DNA of 50,216 bases from Deltaproteobacteria bacterium (GCA_014191855.1 BJHF01000048.1:1-50216), one strand, 5' to 3'. Counted from the first letter of the stretch, positions 1 to 9,351 are shown. The notes: generated by a model not told the origin, from the sequence alone. Numbers and translations: made by a program.

Positions 1-75
1 GAGTTGGTCCATGAGCGCGCGGAGCACCGGGAGATGGGCGACGGGGAAGGCCTGGGTTTCGGGTGCGGTGAACAT
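1..75 (-). CDS. N-terminus of a gene truncated by the window edge
   Basis: An ATG read on the minus strand at 75-73 opens a frame of 25 codons that runs off the left edge without a stop. It begins MFTAPETQAFPV and continues with a Leu-rich helix-like stretch (LPVLRALMDQL). Codon composition looks coding (third positions mostly G or C). A short inverted repeat, ATCACC/GGTGAT at 74-88, covers the start region. The gene is divergent from the sulfatase-like gene, and the two share the repeat array at 105-148. The short N-terminus vaguely recalls IS1634-type transposases, but 25 residues are not enough to assign a family. Function is unknown. Confidence 0.5.
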   Translation of the reverse strand, partial: MFTAPETQAFPVAHLPVLRALMDQL

Positions 76-104
76 CACCCAAGGTGATCGCACGCCGAGG
101 GCCG

Positions 105-148
105 ACGTTTGTCAGACGATTGTCAGGTCGGCGTCAGACGATTGTCAG
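105..148 (+). promoter_or_regulatory. Four tandem 11-bp repeats, Pho-box-like operator
   Basis: Four consecutive 11-bp units lie at 105-115, 116-126, 127-137 and 138-148. Units 2 and 4 are identical (ACGATTGTCAG), unit 1 differs by one base and unit 3 keeps GTCAG. Read as a 7-mer TTGTCAG plus a 4-bp spacer, this is the geometry of a PhoB Pho box (CTGTCAT repeats every 11 bp, often two boxes in tandem). A weak -10-like AAATAC follows at 165-170. The array lies between the divergent genes and points at the sulfatase/phosphatase-superfamily gene. PhoB control is an inference. Confidence 0.5.
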
Positions 149-204
149 CTTTCGAGCCTGAGAAAAATACTTCCAGGGGCGCTTGGACCCGAGGAATGGG
201 GGTC

Positions 205-1617
205 GTGAAGATGCCCGCCACGCCGAAACCGAGACCCGGGGCCGCCCGCAGCGAGCATGCGCCGCGGGGCGGACCGCACGATCCACGGGGACCTCGCACC
301 GTGATTCTGCCCGCAGATCCCGGCACCTTCACGGCGGGCGGCAAGGGCGGCCCGAAGATCCTGTGGGTCACCCTCGACACCGTTTCCGCTGAGCATCTCG
401 CGCCCTGGGGCGGTCGTGTGCCGCTCCCAACGCTGGAGGCGCTCGGTGCGGTAAGGGTAAAACAAGCGTTCTCCAATTTCCCAGAAACCGCGCTCTCCCA
501 CTGGTCCATGTTTACGGGTGTACTGCCCGAAGTGCATGGCAACGTCGCCGCGGCGGGGTCGAGTCGGTATGCGGGCCCATCCGTGGCCGAGCTGGCCCGG
601 GCCCGAGGCTATGCCACGGCGGCGTTCATTGGCGGGCTCACGCTGCGAAACGACGCGTGTGGCCTCGGCCGGGGTTTTGACGTCTACAACGACACCATGA
701 TCCCCGAGCACGGCGTGCAGGCGGACGCTCCCACGGTGATTGAGGCTGCGAACACCTGGATCGCGGCCCAGCCAGGCCCATGGTTCGCGTTCGTCCACCT
801 CTTCGATGCGCACGTTCCGTACCTCCCCGCGAATCCAGTTCGATTCGACAGAGACTACGCGGGGGCGATGGACGGCAGGGAGGCGACGCTGGCGCCGTAT
901 CGCGATGCCGGTCGTGCCATGGCCCCCCGCGACCTCAACCACGTGGAAGCGCTGTACGACAGCGATCTCGCCCAGCTCGACGACGAGCTCGCCTCCCTCT
1001 TTGGCCCGCTCAAAGGCGATGAAATCATCATCGTCACCGCCGATCACGGCGAGTCGTTCGCCCACGAGTACCTCTTCAACCACCGCGCCGTGCTGTGGGA
1101 CGATGTGCTCCACGTGCCGCTGTACGTGAAAGCGCCCGGTTTGAAGCCGCAAGCCGTCGATGGGATGCTCAGTCTCCTCGATCTCGCGCCCACGGTGGTC
1201 GATCTGGCCGGGTGGGGCGCCACCGCCCCCTTTCAGGGCGTTTCCCGGGTGAACCTGCTCAACGGTCGCGGCGGCGGCGCGGCGAGCTTCCTGGCGCGCA
1301 CCGACCCGTGGGTGCCGTTGCTCCCCGGCGAACCCGGTGCGCGGCTCGCGGAGCGCACGCCCACGGCCAAACGGATCCGTGAGGTGGATGGCCGTATTTG
1401 TACGTACGATCTGGTCGCCGACCCGAATGAGCTGAACGGAGCCTGCGCGGTCGGCTTACCGGCCGACGACGACATGTGGGCCGCCTACAATGCGTCGATC
1501 GCGTCGATGGCCAAACTCCAGAGAGCCGAGAAAAGGGGGGAGCCAACGCAGCGGTTCACCCCTACGGAGATGTTGGAGAAGCTCGGCTATGTAGACCCTG
1601 CGAGGCGGACAAATTAG
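205..1617 (+). CDS. Sulfatase/alkaline-phosphatase-superfamily hydrolase
   Basis: About 470 residues with the sulfatase fold (PF00884-like). The first metal motif is ILWVTLDTVSAEHLAPWG and the late metal motif is VTADHGESFAHE, followed by HVPLYVKAPG. In the nucleophile region the usual C/S-x-P-S-R reads T-A-L-S-H, with Thr95 in the nucleophile place. That resembles phosphatase or phosphotransferase members more than formylglycine sulfatases, so hydrolysis of phosphate or phosphonate esters is as likely as sulfate esters. No signal peptide is visible, so a cytoplasmic location is suggested. GTG at 205 has GAGGA at 191-195; ATG at 211 is an alternative, and the open frame extends to 109. The upstream Pho-box-like array fits a phosphorus-related role. 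The gene is convergent with the cyclase-like gene. Confidence 0.82.
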   Translation: MKMPATPKPRPGAARSEHAPRGGPHDPRGPRTVILPADPGTFTAGGKGGPKILWVTLDTVSAEHLAPWGGRVPLPTLEALGAVRVKQAFSNFPETALSHWSMFTGVLPEVHGNVAAAGSSRYAGPSVAELARARGYATAAFIGGLTLRNDACGLGRGFDVYNDTMIPEHGVQADAPTVIEAANTWIAAQPGPWFAFVHLFDAHVPYLPANPVRFDRDYAGAMDGREATLAPYRDAGRAMAPRDLNHVEALYDSDLAQLDDELASLFGPLKGDEIIIVTADHGESFAHEYLFNHRAVLWDDVLHVPLYVKAPGLKPQAVDGMLSLLDLAPTVVDLAGWGATAPFQGVSRVNLLNGRGGGAASFLARTDPWVPLLPGEPGARLAERTPTAKRIREVDGRICTYDLVADPNELNGACAVGLPADDDMWAAYNASIASMAKLQRAEKRGEPTQRFTPTEMLEKLGYVDPARRTN

Positions 1618-1627
1618 GGAAATAGGG

Positions 1628-1678
1628 GCGATGCTCCGCGCCCTGTCCCGTCGTCAGGCGCGCAGCGCAGAGCATCGC
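1628..1678. terminator. Nested hairpin between convergent genes
   Basis: The outer arms GCGATGCTC (1628-1636) and GAGCATCGC (1670-1678) are perfect complements. An inner pair, CGCGCC (1637-1642) and GGCGCG (1657-1662), continues the stem with a 7-base bulge on one side. It sits between two convergent stop codons with no other content, so a bidirectional terminator is likely. No T-tract follows. The same GCGATG-type stem recurs at 10924 and 16651. Confidence 0.55.
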
Positions 1679-1706
1679 GACGCCGCTCGGGGGCGGTGGT
1701 CGCGTG

Positions 1707-4700
1707 TCACCCCTCCCGCCAACCCTGCGCCAGCTCCGCCCGGAGCCCGGCCGCCTGGGCCTCGCGCGGCTCCCCGAGCAGGGCCAGCAGCTCCAGGGCG
1801 CGAAGGCGCTCGATCGGCATCTGCCAGCGTTCGGCGAGGCGAAGCGCGTCGCGTGCGGCGGGGAGCGCGTCGCGACCCAACGCATGGTTTCGCAGGGCGT
1901 TGAGCGTCGCGAGCCGGGGTTTGGCGATCGGTGCCTGGGCAGCAAAGGTGCGAAACGTCGCGAGCGCAGCATCGGCGCGAGAGCGGGCGCCTGCGTCGTG
2001 CGGGTCGGCGAGGAGCGCGTGGAGGTGCACCTCCGGCGGGATGCCGTAGGTCTCCAGTCCGGTGAGGCTCATTGTAGCCTCGGCGGGGAACAGCGCCTCC
2101 AAGGCGACTATCTCGCTCACTGCGCCGGGGAGATCGCCCCGGAGTCGTGTGGCCTGGGCGTGCAGGGCGCGGGAGGAGAGGCGGTCGGGATCGAGGCGCC
2201 GATCCAGGATGGTCCGTGCTTCGTCGGCGAGGCCCTGCGCCGCGGCGTACTCCCCCGCGAGCAGGGCCAACGAGGCCTCGAGGTTCCGGGCCCAGCCGCG
2301 TGCCTGGAGGTAGCCCTCGTGTTCGCCGAGCCGCACCATGTCGGCGCACCGGGCGGCGCAGCGATCCACCCGCCCGCTGAGGAGGTCGCTGCAGCCGAAC
2401 AGGCCAAGAAAAACAGCGTGTAGACTGTAGTTTCGGTGCGCTGCGAGCTGGGGCAGGGAAGCCGCGACCCGGGAATCGGCCGCGGCCCAGCGCCCGTGGA
2501 TCAGGTCGAGGATGAGCCGGCCGAGCGTGGCATCGAGCTCCTCGCGCGGGTCGGAGAGCCGACGGGCCTGGGCGAGCGCCGCGTCGAGGTAGCGGTCGGC
2601 AACCCAGGGGAGGCGACCGAGCACGATCGCCACCATGCTGGCCGCCAGCGCTGTGGGCGCTGGAGTCGGCGAGCGTCGCCCCAGGCGCACCGCCCACAGC
2701 GCCGTGGTCACCCAGGTTTCTGGCGCCAGGGAGCGGAGGTACCCCGTGAGCGAGGTGAGGTTCAGGACGCTTGCCTGGAGGGAAGCACGGTCGCCGCGGC
2801 CGAGCAGCAGGAGCGTCGGCAACGCCATCTCCAGCAGGTGCAAAGCCGCGTGTTTTGCGAGGGCTTGTTTCCATCCGGCGGCGCTGGTGGGCAGGCGAAG
2901 GTCCAGCTCGGACGCGGCCAGCGCGAGGTGCTGCGCGGCCAGGTCGGTATCGCCGAACTCACGACAGGCCAGGGCGACACGAAGCCGCCAGTGGGCGCGC
3001 GAGGTGGCATCGAGGTGTGCGGTGCCGTGCTCCGCGGCGGCGGCGTCGAGGGCCAGGGCTCGCAGCGCGAATTGCGCTGCATTGCGGCCCAGTCCCGCGC
3101 GCATGGCGTCTGCGCAGGCGACCTGCAGGCAGGCCATCGCCGCGTCGGTTTCGCCGGCGTGTGCGAGGTGCTCCGAGAGCGCGGCGTCGCGACCTGGAGG
3201 GGCGGGATCGACGCCTCGAAGCCATCGGGCGAGGGCGCCGTGAAGCCGGCGCAGGTCGGCCGGCACCAGCAGATCGTGCACGCTCTCCCGCACCGTGCCG
3301 TTGGCAAACCGCAGCGTCCCATCGGGGTGCGGGGTGAGCCAGCCGCCGTCGGCCAGCTCGTCGAGCGCGCCGGGGTCCCGGCCGGGTGGCGGGGCCACCG
3401 CCGCCAGCGCCGAGGGATGGACAACCTCGCCCACGGTGCTGGCCGCTTTCAGGAGGATAAACGCCGCGGGCGACAAGCTGTCGAGTCGCGCGACGATGGC
3501 GGCCCGAACCGTTTCCGGAGGAGCCGAGCGCTCCAGTCCGGCCCGGTCAAAGTACAGCACACGCCCCGCTGCATCCAGCTCGAGGAAGCCGCGGTCTTGC
3601 GCGACGGCCAGCAGCTCCAGCGTGAACAACGGGTTGCCCGCGGCCTGGGCGAGCAGCCACTCCACCAGCCCGTCCGGGAGCGTCGCACCGCCGAGTCGGG
3701 CCCGAGCCAGGCTGGCCACCGCGCCCGCGTCGAGGGCATCGAGCGCAACGGCTCCGGCCAACAACCCGGCCAGCTCCCCGCCGGGCCCGGTCTTTCCCGT
3801 GCGCGCGCCGACCAGGGCGAGCAGATCACCGGCAGCGAGGCGGGTGATCGCGGAGAGCGAGGGACCATCGAGCCACTGGGCATCGTCGGCCACGAGCAGC
3901 GCCGGCCCGGGGCCAACCAGGCGGATCAACAGGTCCGCGGTCGCTTCCGCGCGAGCGAAGCCGCGGATCGTGGCCGTTTGTGGCGAATCGGGCCACGCCT
4001 CGCCAAGGGCCGGCCCGAGGAGCGGGGCCAGCGCGTCGTGCGGATTGAGCGCGGCGCGGACGGCCTCGGCGAGGCCAGCGCCGGCCACGTGTGCCCGGGC
4101 GGGGGAGCCGGCGGCGCGGATGACCCGCACCCCGCGACCCGCCCCGATCGCCGCGATCGCCTCGAGGACCGCGGTTTTTCCGGCGCCGGCTTCACCGACG
4201 AAAGCGGCCACGCCGCTGCCGCCGAGGCGTGCCACCGCATTCGCGACGGTGTCCTCGCGCCCGACGAGTGGCTGCGCCGGTCGACGCGTGCGCTCCACCA
4301 CCTCGCGGACGGGAATCGCCGCGGCGAAGCCCTTCAAGCGCAGCGGCTGTACCGGGCCGAGCGCCACCTCGTCTCGCGCGGCGCGGGCGGTCGCCGCATC
4401 ACAACGTACGCCCTCCCCCAGCATCATCAGCCGGGCGGCGAGGTTCATGGCCGGACCCGTGAGGGCAACGCGCCGCCCACCGCCAACAGGGGTATCCGCG
4501 TAGACCAGCGTGCCGGCGGCGACCCCGATCCCGCCGGTGAAGCCGGCGGTGACGACCGCGGCGTGCGCGGCCAGCGCGGCGAAGGCGGGGTCAGCCGGGC
4601 GAAATACGCCGGGTCCGGGCAGGCCGAAGGCCGCCACGATCACCAGCCCTTTGTCATCGAGCACGGCCTGGAACGTGGCGCCTCGGTGCTCTTCCACGGC

Positions 4701-5540
4701 CGCGGCCACGGCGGCCACTGCCGGCTGCGCGGCCAACAGCGATGCCGCCCCCAGCTCGATCCGCACGAAGATGACGGAAAGGGCGCGTAGCTCGGCTTGG
4801 CTTGGGTCGTTCGCCTGCCGAGCCCGCGCTGCCAGATGGGGCTCGAGCCAGTCCCGCGCCACGATCTCAACGGGCACCACGGGCAGGGGCGCGAACGGGG
4901 GTGGCTCGGGAAGCACAGAGACCAGGCGGCTTCCCGCCACCCCTGGCCCCGTTTCCGCGCTGCCGATCCACCACGCCGCGGCGCCCGCGCTCAGAAGCGT
5001 GCGGCGGCGGGGCACCTCGGCGGCGAGCGTGCCGAGTCCCTCCAGCGCAGGCCCGCCCAGCACCGGCCACCAGGCGTGCGGGGGGCCGCCGAGGCGAACC
5101 AGCTCCAGCGACCCCGCGAGCACCACCTGGCGCACGTGGACGTCCACCCCCTCCGTGACGCCGGCTGCTGCGAGCCGCTCGTGAATTCCAAGGCTACATC
5201 CAACCGCCCTCGCCACTACCCCCGCGAGGTCGTCGCCGGCGCGGGCTGGCCACCACACGCACATGGCATCTCCCGCGAAGAGCACCACCTCGCCGCTCCA
5301 ATCCTCAACGCAGCGCGCCATGCGCCCGAACCGGTCGTCGATCACGCGCGCCAGCCGGTCGATCCCCGCCGCCCCGCTCCGCGTGGCCAGTTCCTGGGTG
5401 AGCGTGGAGAAGCCAGAAATGTCCACAAACAGCACGGCGCCGTGCGCGGCCACGGCGCGCGCCCCGGCACCCTCCGTCAAAAGACCGATGAGCCTCCGCG
5501 GGAGGTAGGGTTCAAAGGACGAATCTGAGCCTGGGACCAA
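1707..5540 (-). CDS. Soluble adenylyl cyclase-like protein: two cyclase domains, AAA NTPase, TPR
   Basis: 1277 residues from a TTG at 5540 (GGAG four bases upstream). No ATG lies near that point, and the open frame above it is only the shadow of the divergent gene. Domain 1 (about 30-200) is a class III cyclase domain with both metal Asp residues, in LFVDISGF (D40) and LFAGDAM (D91). Domain 2 (about 250-420) is the partner half, with DDKGLV, FGLPG and NLAARLMM. A P-loop NTPase follows (GEAGAGKT near 450; Walker B LLVADDAQWLDG), then a long helical TPR-like region. Domain order and motifs match mammalian sAC (ADCY10). The Lys before FAGDA, which I recall as the bicarbonate-binding K95 of sAC, is Leu here, so bicarbonate control looks unlikely. 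Probable role: cytosolic cAMP synthesis under control of the NTPase/TPR part. Confidence 0.85.
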   Translation of the reverse strand: MVPGSDSSFEPYLPRRLIGLLTEGAGARAVAAHGAVLFVDISGFSTLTQELATRSGAAGIDRLARVIDDRFGRMARCVEDWSGEVVLFAGDAMCVWWPARAGDDLAGVVARAVGCSLGIHERLAAAGVTEGVDVHVRQVVLAGSLELVRLGGPPHAWWPVLGGPALEGLGTLAAEVPRRRTLLSAGAAAWWIGSAETGPGVAGSRLVSVLPEPPPFAPLPVVPVEIVARDWLEPHLAARARQANDPSQAELRALSVIFVRIELGAASLLAAQPAVAAVAAAVEEHRGATFQAVLDDKGLVIVAAFGLPGPGVFRPADPAFAALAAHAAVVTAGFTGGIGVAAGTLVYADTPVGGGRRVALTGPAMNLAARLMMLGEGVRCDAATARAARDEVALGPVQPLRLKGFAAAIPVREVVERTRRPAQPLVGREDTVANAVARLGGSGVAAFVGEAGAGKTAVLEAIAAIGAGRGVRVIRAAGSPARAHVAGAGLAEAVRAALNPHDALAPLLGPALGEAWPDSPQTATIRGFARAEATADLLIRLVGPGPALLVADDAQWLDGPSLSAITRLAAGDLLALVGARTGKTGPGGELAGLLAGAVALDALDAGAVASLARARLGGATLPDGLVEWLLAQAAGNPLFTLELLAVAQDRGFLELDAAGRVLYFDRAGLERSAPPETVRAAIVARLDSLSPAAFILLKAASTVGEVVHPSALAAVAPPPGRDPGALDELADGGWLTPHPDGTLRFANGTVRESVHDLLVPADLRRLHGALARWLRGVDPAPPGRDAALSEHLAHAGETDAAMACLQVACADAMRAGLGRNAAQFALRALALDAAAAEHGTAHLDATSRAHWRLRVALACREFGDTDLAAQHLALAASELDLRLPTSAAGWKQALAKHAALHLLEMALPTLLLLGRGDRASLQASVLNLTSLTGYLRSLAPETWVTTALWAVRLGRRSPTPAPTALAASMVAIVLGRLPWVADRYLDAALAQARRLSDPREELDATLGRLILDLIHGRWAAADSRVAASLPQLAAHRNYSLHAVFLGLFGCSDLLSGRVDRCAARCADMVRLGEHEGYLQARGWARNLEASLALLAGEYAAAQGLADEARTILDRRLDPDRLSSRALHAQATRLRGDLPGAVSEIVALEALFPAEATMSLTGLETYGIPPEVHLHALLADPHDAGARSRADAALATFRTFAAQAPIAKPRLATLNALRNHALGRDALPAARDALRLAERWQMPIERLRALELLALLGEPREAQAAGLRAELAQGWREG

Positions 5541-5579
5541 TGCGCTCCGCGTGCCCGCGTACGATGTTCGAAAGGGGCG

Positions 5580-8514
5580 ATGTCGATCATGCCGGAAACT
5601 GCCGTACTCAGCCAGACCCTCGATCCCCGCGAAACGCCGGAGGCCGGCGAGGAGGGGATGATCGCGGAGATCCTCGGTGCGATGCGGCGGCTGATGGCGG
5701 CGCGGTACGGCGATCGCCCCCAGCTCCGGGGGGCCCACGCCAAGGCTCACGGCCTGTTCCGGGCGGAGTTCAGTGTAGACCCTGGCATTTCGACCGAGCT
5801 GCGCCACGGGGTGTTCGCGCTGGAGGGCACGCGAACGGCGTGGATCCGGGCGTCGAGCACGCCCGACGCGGTGGTTCCCGACCGGATGCCGAACATTCGC
5901 GGCGTTTCGCTGAAGGTGGAGGGCGTGCCGGGCGCGCAGAACGCGGCGGGCGAGCCCATCACCGAACAGGATTTCGTGTTGATCACCGCGAACATCGTGC
6001 CTTTTGGCACGGTGCGCTCCTTCCGCGACATGATCGTGGCCTACAGTGAAGGCAACGGGATGTCGTGGTTCACGAACCCGGAGGGGCCGCGTCGCGCCAA
6101 GATTACGAGCGAGATCGTCGATACGGCTGACAACTTCCTGGGCTTGACCTTCTATAGTTCCACGCCGTACCGGCTCGGTCCGCACGTCGTGAAGCTCCGG
6201 GTGCGCCCTACCTTGCCCGTGGTCGGCACCCACCCCGACCCCACCGATCACCTCCGCATCGTCAGCTCGATCCAGCTCAACACCCGGGCGGTCACGCTGG
6301 AGTTGGCGGTTCAGCGGCAGCGGGACGCCGCGGCCCAGCCGATTGAGGATGCTTCGGTGGACTGGGCGGAGGCCGAGTGCCCGTTCGAGCCCGTGGCCCG
6401 CATCCACCTTCCCATGCAGGACTTCGACCAGGACGAGCGGAACCGCATCGCGGAGAACCTGCGCTTCGACCCGTGGAACACGCTGGAGGCGCACCGCCCG
6501 CTCGGCGGCCTCAACCGCATCCGGGCGGTGGTGTACCATGAGCTCGCCAAGGAGCGGCTCGCTTCGCAGCGTGGACCCGTGGACTGCCTCCCCGCCGACG
6601 ACCCAGCCCCGGAAACCCGCGCGGCCGGCCTCGCGACGACTCGCGAACAGATCGCAGAGGACGCGGAGAAGCTCCCCCCCATCGTCATGTGCAAGGGGGC
6701 GCCGGACGCCTGTCGTCCCGGCTTGGGCTGGGTGCTCACCGCGGGGGTGGTGGCGTTGGAGATCGGGCTCAACGTTGTGGCGAACAAGGTGGCGAACGTC
6801 GAGGCGGATCTCGCGAAGGAACGTGTGCCGCCGCCGCCGCCGCTGGTCCTGTTTCAGGCGCAGGCCGAGGCCGCGAAGCTGCGGGCGCTCGGCGCGGCGA
6901 TGAAGGAGGGGCTTGCTGCGTGGAATGCCGGCGATTTTGAGCCGGGAACGCTGAAGCTCCCTGAGGGGCTGCCGGCGCCCGAGGAGCTCCGCCGCCAGAT
7001 CGACCTGCGCCTCCGTGGCGTGCTCACCGGCGCGATGGGCAAGGCGCTCTCGGTTTTTGAGGAAACCTCGCCGATCTACCTGTACCGGTCCCCGGGCGGC
7101 GATCACCGAGCCGCCGCGCTCTCCGAGCATGCCGCCCTGTACCGCGAGCTGCCCCCGTGCCCCGCCGCAGCCACCCTCCACGACGACGCCACCTTCGCCC
7201 GCCGTCGCCTCACCGGCCCCAACGGCCCGTTCCTGCGCGCCGTGCCCAAGCTCCCAGATGCGTTCAAGGTGTCGGATACGCAGCTCCGTGCCGTCACCTC
7301 CACGGCGGATTCTCTCGCCTGTGCCGGCGAAGAAGGGAGGCTGTTCCTGTGTGATTATTCAAGCCTCGAAACAACGCTGCAGGCGAAGTCGACCTCCGAC
7401 GGCACGCCGCTCCGCCTCTACGCCCCGTATGCCCTGTTCGCCGTGCCCCCCGGGGGCGGCTCCCTCCGCGCCGTTGCCATCCAGGAGTCACCCCGACCCG
7501 ATGGGGAGCAACCCACGACGTCCCCCGCCGACGGGTGGCGGTGGACGATGGCGAAGTACGCGGTGGAATCGGCGGATCTCGTACACTTTGAGGCCGTCGC
7601 CCACCTTGGGCACACCCACCTGCTGCTTGAGCCGGTGGCGTTGGCCACGGTGCGCCACCTCGCGCCCAACCACCCGATCTCCCGCCTGCTGCTTCCCCAC
7701 GTGGAAGGCACGCTCTCCGTCAATGACATGGCCGTGTACCACCTGCTCGCCGATGGCGGCGCGATCGACCAGACCTTCGCCGCCACGATGGAGTCCATCC
7801 GCTCCGCGGCCACGGCCGCCGTGATCGCACATGATCTCCGCGGGGATACGCTGGCCGCGCGCCTCGAACGCCAGGGGCTCTGCAACGTACCCCTTCCGCG
7901 ACGACTCGCGGCGGGTTCACGGCGCGATCTCTCGCTGGGTGAGCGCCTACGTTCTGCACGTTTACCGCACCGAAGCCGCGCTCGTCGCCGACCCGGAGCT
8001 CGCCGGCTGGGCCCGGGCGCTTGGCCGATCCGCGACCTCGGGCGGCGTTACCGGCTTCGGGGCGATCGCTTCTCGCGCCGATCTGACGCTGGTGCTCACG
8101 GAGCTCATCTTCACCGCCTCGGCCGGGCACGCCGCGGTGAACTTCCCCCAATGGACCGATGCTGGCTACGCCCCGGGAATGAGCGGCGCCGGCTGGATCG
8201 TCGGGGAGCAGGCGCCGAGCGAAGCCGCGTGGTTGGCTTCGATGCCTCCGCTGGAAAAGTCGGAGCTACATACTGAGTTTCTTTCTCTGCTCGGCCGAAT
8301 CTACTACACCCGACTGGGCCGGTACCGCGATCCTGCCGGCGGGCGCTCGCCGTGGTTCCGGGACCGTGCCGTTGAGGAGGGGCTGCTTCCGACCTTCCAG
8401 GCTGATCTCGACCGGGTGGAGTCCGAGATTGAGTCGGCGAACGCCGATGGTTCGCGGGCGGTGCCCTACGAACACCTGCTCCCCTCCCGGGTGCCGCAGT
8501 CGGTCAACGTGTAG
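5580..8514 (+). pseudogene. Catalase-like domain fused to lipoxygenase, one frameshift
   Basis: Two frames together encode one protein of about 977 residues. ATG 5580 follows AAAGGGGCG. The N-terminal third is catalase-superfamily-like: HAKAHG holds the distal His, and a FDPWN...EHRPLGGLNR block lies where catalases carry the proximal Tyr, with Trp or Pro instead. The rest is a lipoxygenase. H675-x4-H680-x4-E684 supplies two iron ligands, and PHVEGTLSVND and GGAIDQT are typical blocks. After a +1 shift near 7887, YPFRDD, then SAGHAAVNFPQW (third His) and a C-terminal SVNV follow; the terminal residue is the usual last ligand, normally Ile. The arrangement is analogous to coral catalase-related allene oxide synthase/lipoxygenase fusions, so oxylipin formation from polyunsaturated fatty acids is inferred. 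Every lipoxygenase ligand survives, so the break is recent, an assembly error, or recoded. Confidence 0.8.
7884..7893 (+). other. Frameshift point in the lipoxygenase gene
   Basis: Frame 1 reads ...QGLCN up to AAC at 7884-7886. The conserved continuation YPFRDD starts at TAC 7888, so one base (7887 G) is extra. If the shift is placed instead at the CCCC run (7890-7893), reading CCC then TTC gives VPFRDD. Either way a single +1 step restores the full lipoxygenase C-terminus. CCC-C is a known +1-prone context, but a simple indel is the first explanation. Confidence 0.75.
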
Positions 8515-8517
8515 GCG

Positions 8518-9351
8518 TCACTCCTCCCGGTACGCCGCGGGGGCCAGCGCAGCCCACAACGACTGCAGGGCGCCGAGGCGCAGCGACTCAAGCCGCGTGT
8601 GGTCGGCGGGAACCGATCCCGGCACGAGCCGCTCCAGCGCCGAGAGGATGGCCGCCCGATCCTCAGGATCCGCGCGCTGCAGCGCGTGCCAGAGGGTGAA
8701 CGTATCCGCCGGGCGCGCGGCCGTGAGCAGCGGGGCGAGCTCGCCCTGGGGAAAGCGTGCGGCCCCCTCGCGGAAGGTGGCCGGCGCATCGTCCCGCAGG
8801 GGCAGAGCGGGCAGCTCACCGAGCTGCGCCACTGCCGCGCTACCGGCGCCAACAACCGTCGTTCCACGCACGGTTTCTAGCGCGACGTAGCCACGCTCCA
8901 CGTGAACCCGCGTCTCCGTTTCCGAGGCCTCAACCGTAAACGCGCAGCCCAGGTCCACGACCTTGCCGGCCGGCGTTTCGATCACCAGCTCGCGGCCTCG
9001 CGCGGTGCTTTCTACGACCATCCGCCCGGCATCCAGGCGGACCGTCACCCCCTCCTCCACATCCGCGCGGGTGAGCCGCGCGCCCCTGGAGAGCGTGGCC
9101 GTTCCCACCGACCCGATGTCCACGCGCCACACGTCGCCGGGCTCCTGGCTGAAGGTCTCTCCGGCGTCCACGCCGCACGGTCCCCAGCACGGGTGCGAGC
9201 CCTCCACCACGTCCACATCCCAGCCCCAGGGCCAGAGCGCGACGGCCACGATGGCGGCGGCGATGACGGCGAAGGCGGCGGCCCAGCGGCGGTTGTCACG
9301 ATCTTCGGGAAGGCGCGCGGGCGAGTCTGGGGTGTGAGCGGTGTGGGGCAT
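8518..9351 (-). CDS. FecR-like single-pass membrane protein
   Basis: 277 residues. One transmembrane helix lies near residues 24-44 (AAAFAVIAAAIVAVALWP). A FecR-type beta-rich domain follows: the core reads GTATLSRGARLTRADVEEG, then LDAGRMVVES, ETPAGKVVDLGCAFTVE and THVHVERGYVAL-like blocks. The C-terminal 80 residues are helical. FecR-family proteins are periplasmic sensors that act with ECF sigma factors, but no sigma gene is adjacent, so its partner is unknown. The gene ends three bases from the end of the convergent lipoxygenase gene. It is divergent from the small lipoprotein gene at 9457, with about 100 bp between. Confidence 0.72.
   Translation of the reverse strand: MPHTAHTPDSPARLPEDRDNRRWAAAFAVIAAAIVAVALWPWGWDVDVVEGSHPCWGPCGVDAGETFSQEPGDVWRVDIGSVGTATLSRGARLTRADVEEGVTVRLDAGRMVVESTARGRELVIETPAGKVVDLGCAFTVEASETETRVHVERGYVALETVRGTTVVGAGSAAVAQLGELPALPLRDDAPATFREGAARFPQGELAPLLTAARPADTFTLWHALQRADPEDRAAILSALERLVPGSVPADHTRLESLRLGALQSLWAALAPAAYREE

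Noticed and set aside
2436..4790. 784-codon plus-strand open frame
   Set aside because: It is antisense to the cyclase/AAA/TPR gene, with Arg/Gly/Gln-rich composition and no domain; a shadow of a G+C-rich gene.
5541..7181. Apparent 547-codon extension of the cyclase frame on the minus strand
   Set aside because: It lies entirely over the catalase-like/lipoxygenase gene, has Arg/Gly/His-rich shadow composition and matches no family; the cyclase domain begins just after the TTG at 5540.
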